This document shows positions 12,792-13,874 of a stretch of 13,874 nt of DNA, piece by piece. Under the pieces are notes generated by a model that had not been told where the DNA came from, did no database searches, and worked only from the letters and a program-made list of their open reading frames with translations. This DNA is from an uncultured Bdellovibrio sp. (GTDB taxonomy: Bacteria; Bdellovibrionota; Bdellovibrionia; Bdellovibrionales; Bdellovibrionaceae), in the NCBI RefSeq assembly GCF_946478835.1, contig NZ_CAMLDV010000088.1:1-13874 (forward strand), in the 5' to 3' direction. Position 1 is the first letter of the stretch. Each line of letters opens with the position of its first letter. Position numbers and translations under genes: made by a program.

Positions 12792-13874
12792 ATGGCATAT
12801 ACTCTCAAAAATCCGATTCGTATCGTCACTGCTGCCGCTCTGTTTGATGGGCACGACGCAAGTATCAATATCATGCGCCGTATTCTTCAAGACATGGGTG
12901 CGGAAGTGATTCACTTGGGCCACAACCGTTCTGTGAGCGATGTTGTGAAAGCCATCTTGCAAGAAGGCGCTCAAGGTGTTTGCATCAGCTCCTACCAAGG
13001 GGGCCACATGGAGTACTTCAAGTACATGAAGGATCTTCTTGATGAGGCCGGTGCAGGATACGTTCGTATTTTTGGTGGCGGTGGCGGCGTTATCGTCCAC
13101 GAAGAAAAACAGGAACTTGAAGCTTACGGTATCGCGCAGATTTTCCATCCTGACGATGGTCGTAAGCTGGGTCTTGAAGGCATGATCGAAATGGTCATCC
13201 GCGGTTGTGACTTTGATATTCTTGAAAAACAAAAAGAGTACAAGACCAAGAAAAACATCTTTGCCGGTGACACAATTCCTTCCGTGGAGTTGGGTGTGGC
13301 ACTCACTGCCATTGAAAACGGTCATAAAGATTTCTCTTTGGCGAATTTTGGGCTTGAGTCTTTTAAAGCAAGAACTGCAAACCCAATGGTTTTGGGTATC
13401 ACGGGAACGGGTGGAGCTGGTAAGTCGTCTTTGATCGATGAACTTGTGCAACGATTCTTAAATGCTTATCCAACGAAAAAGATCGCCGTAGTCTGCGTGG
13501 ACCCATCAAAACGTAAAACAGGTGGTTCGCTTTTAGGTGACCGTATCCGCATGAACTCATTGTCGCGCAACCGCGTGTACATGAGATCTGTGGCGTCTCG
13601 TGGTTCAGGTCGTGAGATCGCGTCTTCCTTGCCCGAGATTTTAAAATTCATCCGTCAGTTGGACTTTGATTTTATCATTGCGGAAACTTCGGGAATCGGT
13701 CAGGGCAATATGGCGATCACGGAAGTCAGTGATCTGTCTATGTACGTGATGACATCTGATTTCGGTGCGCAATCACAGCTTGAGAAGATCGACATGATCG
13801 ACTTTGCTGATTTGATCGCAGTCAATAAAGCGGACCGTCGCGGAGCTTTAGATGCTCTTCGTGACGTAACAAAA
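12792..13874 (+). CDS. icmF: Fused B12-dependent acyl-CoA mutase (IcmF type), N-terminal part, cut by the window end
   Basis: From the ATG at 12792 the frame stays open for 361 codons to the window edge. Residues about 8-140 form a cobalamin-binding domain with DGHDAS (19-24), where His21 would be the lower axial cobalt ligand, and the Gly-rich loop IFGGGGGV (93-100). A MeaB/ArgK-like G-protein chaperone domain follows: P-loop GTGGAGKS at 205-212, then DPSKRKTGGSLLGDRIRM, ETSGIGQGN and NKAD. B12 domain, then GTPase, then mutase is the order of IcmF, about 1,080 residues long, which interconverts isobutyryl-CoA and n-butyryl-CoA; separate MeaB and separate small subunits lack this fusion. The mutase domain lies beyond the window, so substrate choice cannot be read here. 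The start sits 5 nt after the hydratase stop, with AAAGG 12 nt upstream inside that gene, which implies translational coupling. Confidence 0.92.
   Translation, partial: MAYTLKNPIRIVTAAALFDGHDASINIMRRILQDMGAEVIHLGHNRSVSDVVKAILQEGAQGVCISSYQGGHMEYFKYMKDLLDEAGAGYVRIFGGGGGVIVHEEKQELEAYGIAQIFHPDDGRKLGLEGMIEMVIRGCDFDILEKQKEYKTKKNIFAGDTIPSVELGVALTAIENGHKDFSLANFGLESFKARTANPMVLGITGTGGAGKSSLIDELVQRFLNAYPTKKIAVVCVDPSKRKTGGSLLGDRIRMNSLSRNRVYMRSVASRGSGREIASSLPEILKFIRQLDFDFIIAETSGIGQGNMAITEVSDLSMYVMTSDFGAQSQLEKIDMIDFADLIAVNKADRRGALDALRDVTK

Noticed and set aside
12783..13451. Long open frame of 222 codons on the minus strand
   Set aside because: It lies antisense to the B12 and GTPase domains of the mutase, whose motifs are unmistakable; the minus-strand product shows no recognisable motif and is rich in His, Thr and Arg as expected from reversed coding sequence.
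1..13874. CRISPR arrays, tRNA or rRNA genes, insertion sequences
   Set aside because: No regularly spaced repeats, cloverleaf-like segments, transposase motifs or terminal inverted repeats were seen; the window is densely filled with protein genes.

Overview
The window looks like chromosomal DNA of a Bdellovibrio-like predatory bacterium (Bdellovibrionota, formerly Deltaproteobacteria). This is an inference from gene content: many exported peptidases and lipoproteins, a protein of a type I associate with myxobacteria and bdellovibrios, and moderate GC. No tRNA, rRNA, CRISPR array, insertion sequence or integrase was seen, so it reads as ordinary chromosome with several poorly characterised envelope genes.

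Layout. (1) 2-1849: the 3' part of a large exported zinc metalloprotease, ending at a clear intrinsic terminator (1891-1922). (2) 1999-2661: a small lipoprotein. (3) 2707-4862: a tight same-strand cluster encoding a protein with RelA/SpoT-synthetase-like motifs, a PlsC-type acyltransferase and a DUF962/Mpo1-like membrane protein. (4) 4863-5723, minus: an exported trypsin-fold serine protease, tail to tail with the cluster and with no spacer. (5) 5993-7828: an exported protein with a transglutaminase-like Cys/His region and a beta-rich C-terminus ending like an outer-membrane barrel. (6) 7833-8699, minus: a membrane-anchored left-handed beta-helix transferase. (7) 8825-9526: an exported astacin-like metalloprotease. 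(8) 9620-10993, minus: an exported protein with SH3-like and Asp-box segments. (9) 11113-13874: an acyl-CoA operon of 3-hydroxyacyl-CoA dehydrogenase, enoyl-CoA hydratase and the start of a fused B12-dependent acyl-CoA mutase (IcmF type), cut by the window end.

How the genes may work together. The operon in (9) suggests that branched C4 acyl-CoA, for example from valine, is isomerised to the linear form and passed into C4 beta-oxidation, which would suit an organism living on protein. The three exported peptidases, the Cys/His envelope protein and the SH3 protein fit degradation or remodelling of protein and envelope outside the cytoplasm. The cluster in (3) places a possible nucleotide-transferring enzyme in the same transcription unit as two lipid enzymes, and its first gene has its only visible ribosome-binding sequence inside a perfect hairpin. 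This is the least explained and most interesting part of the window.
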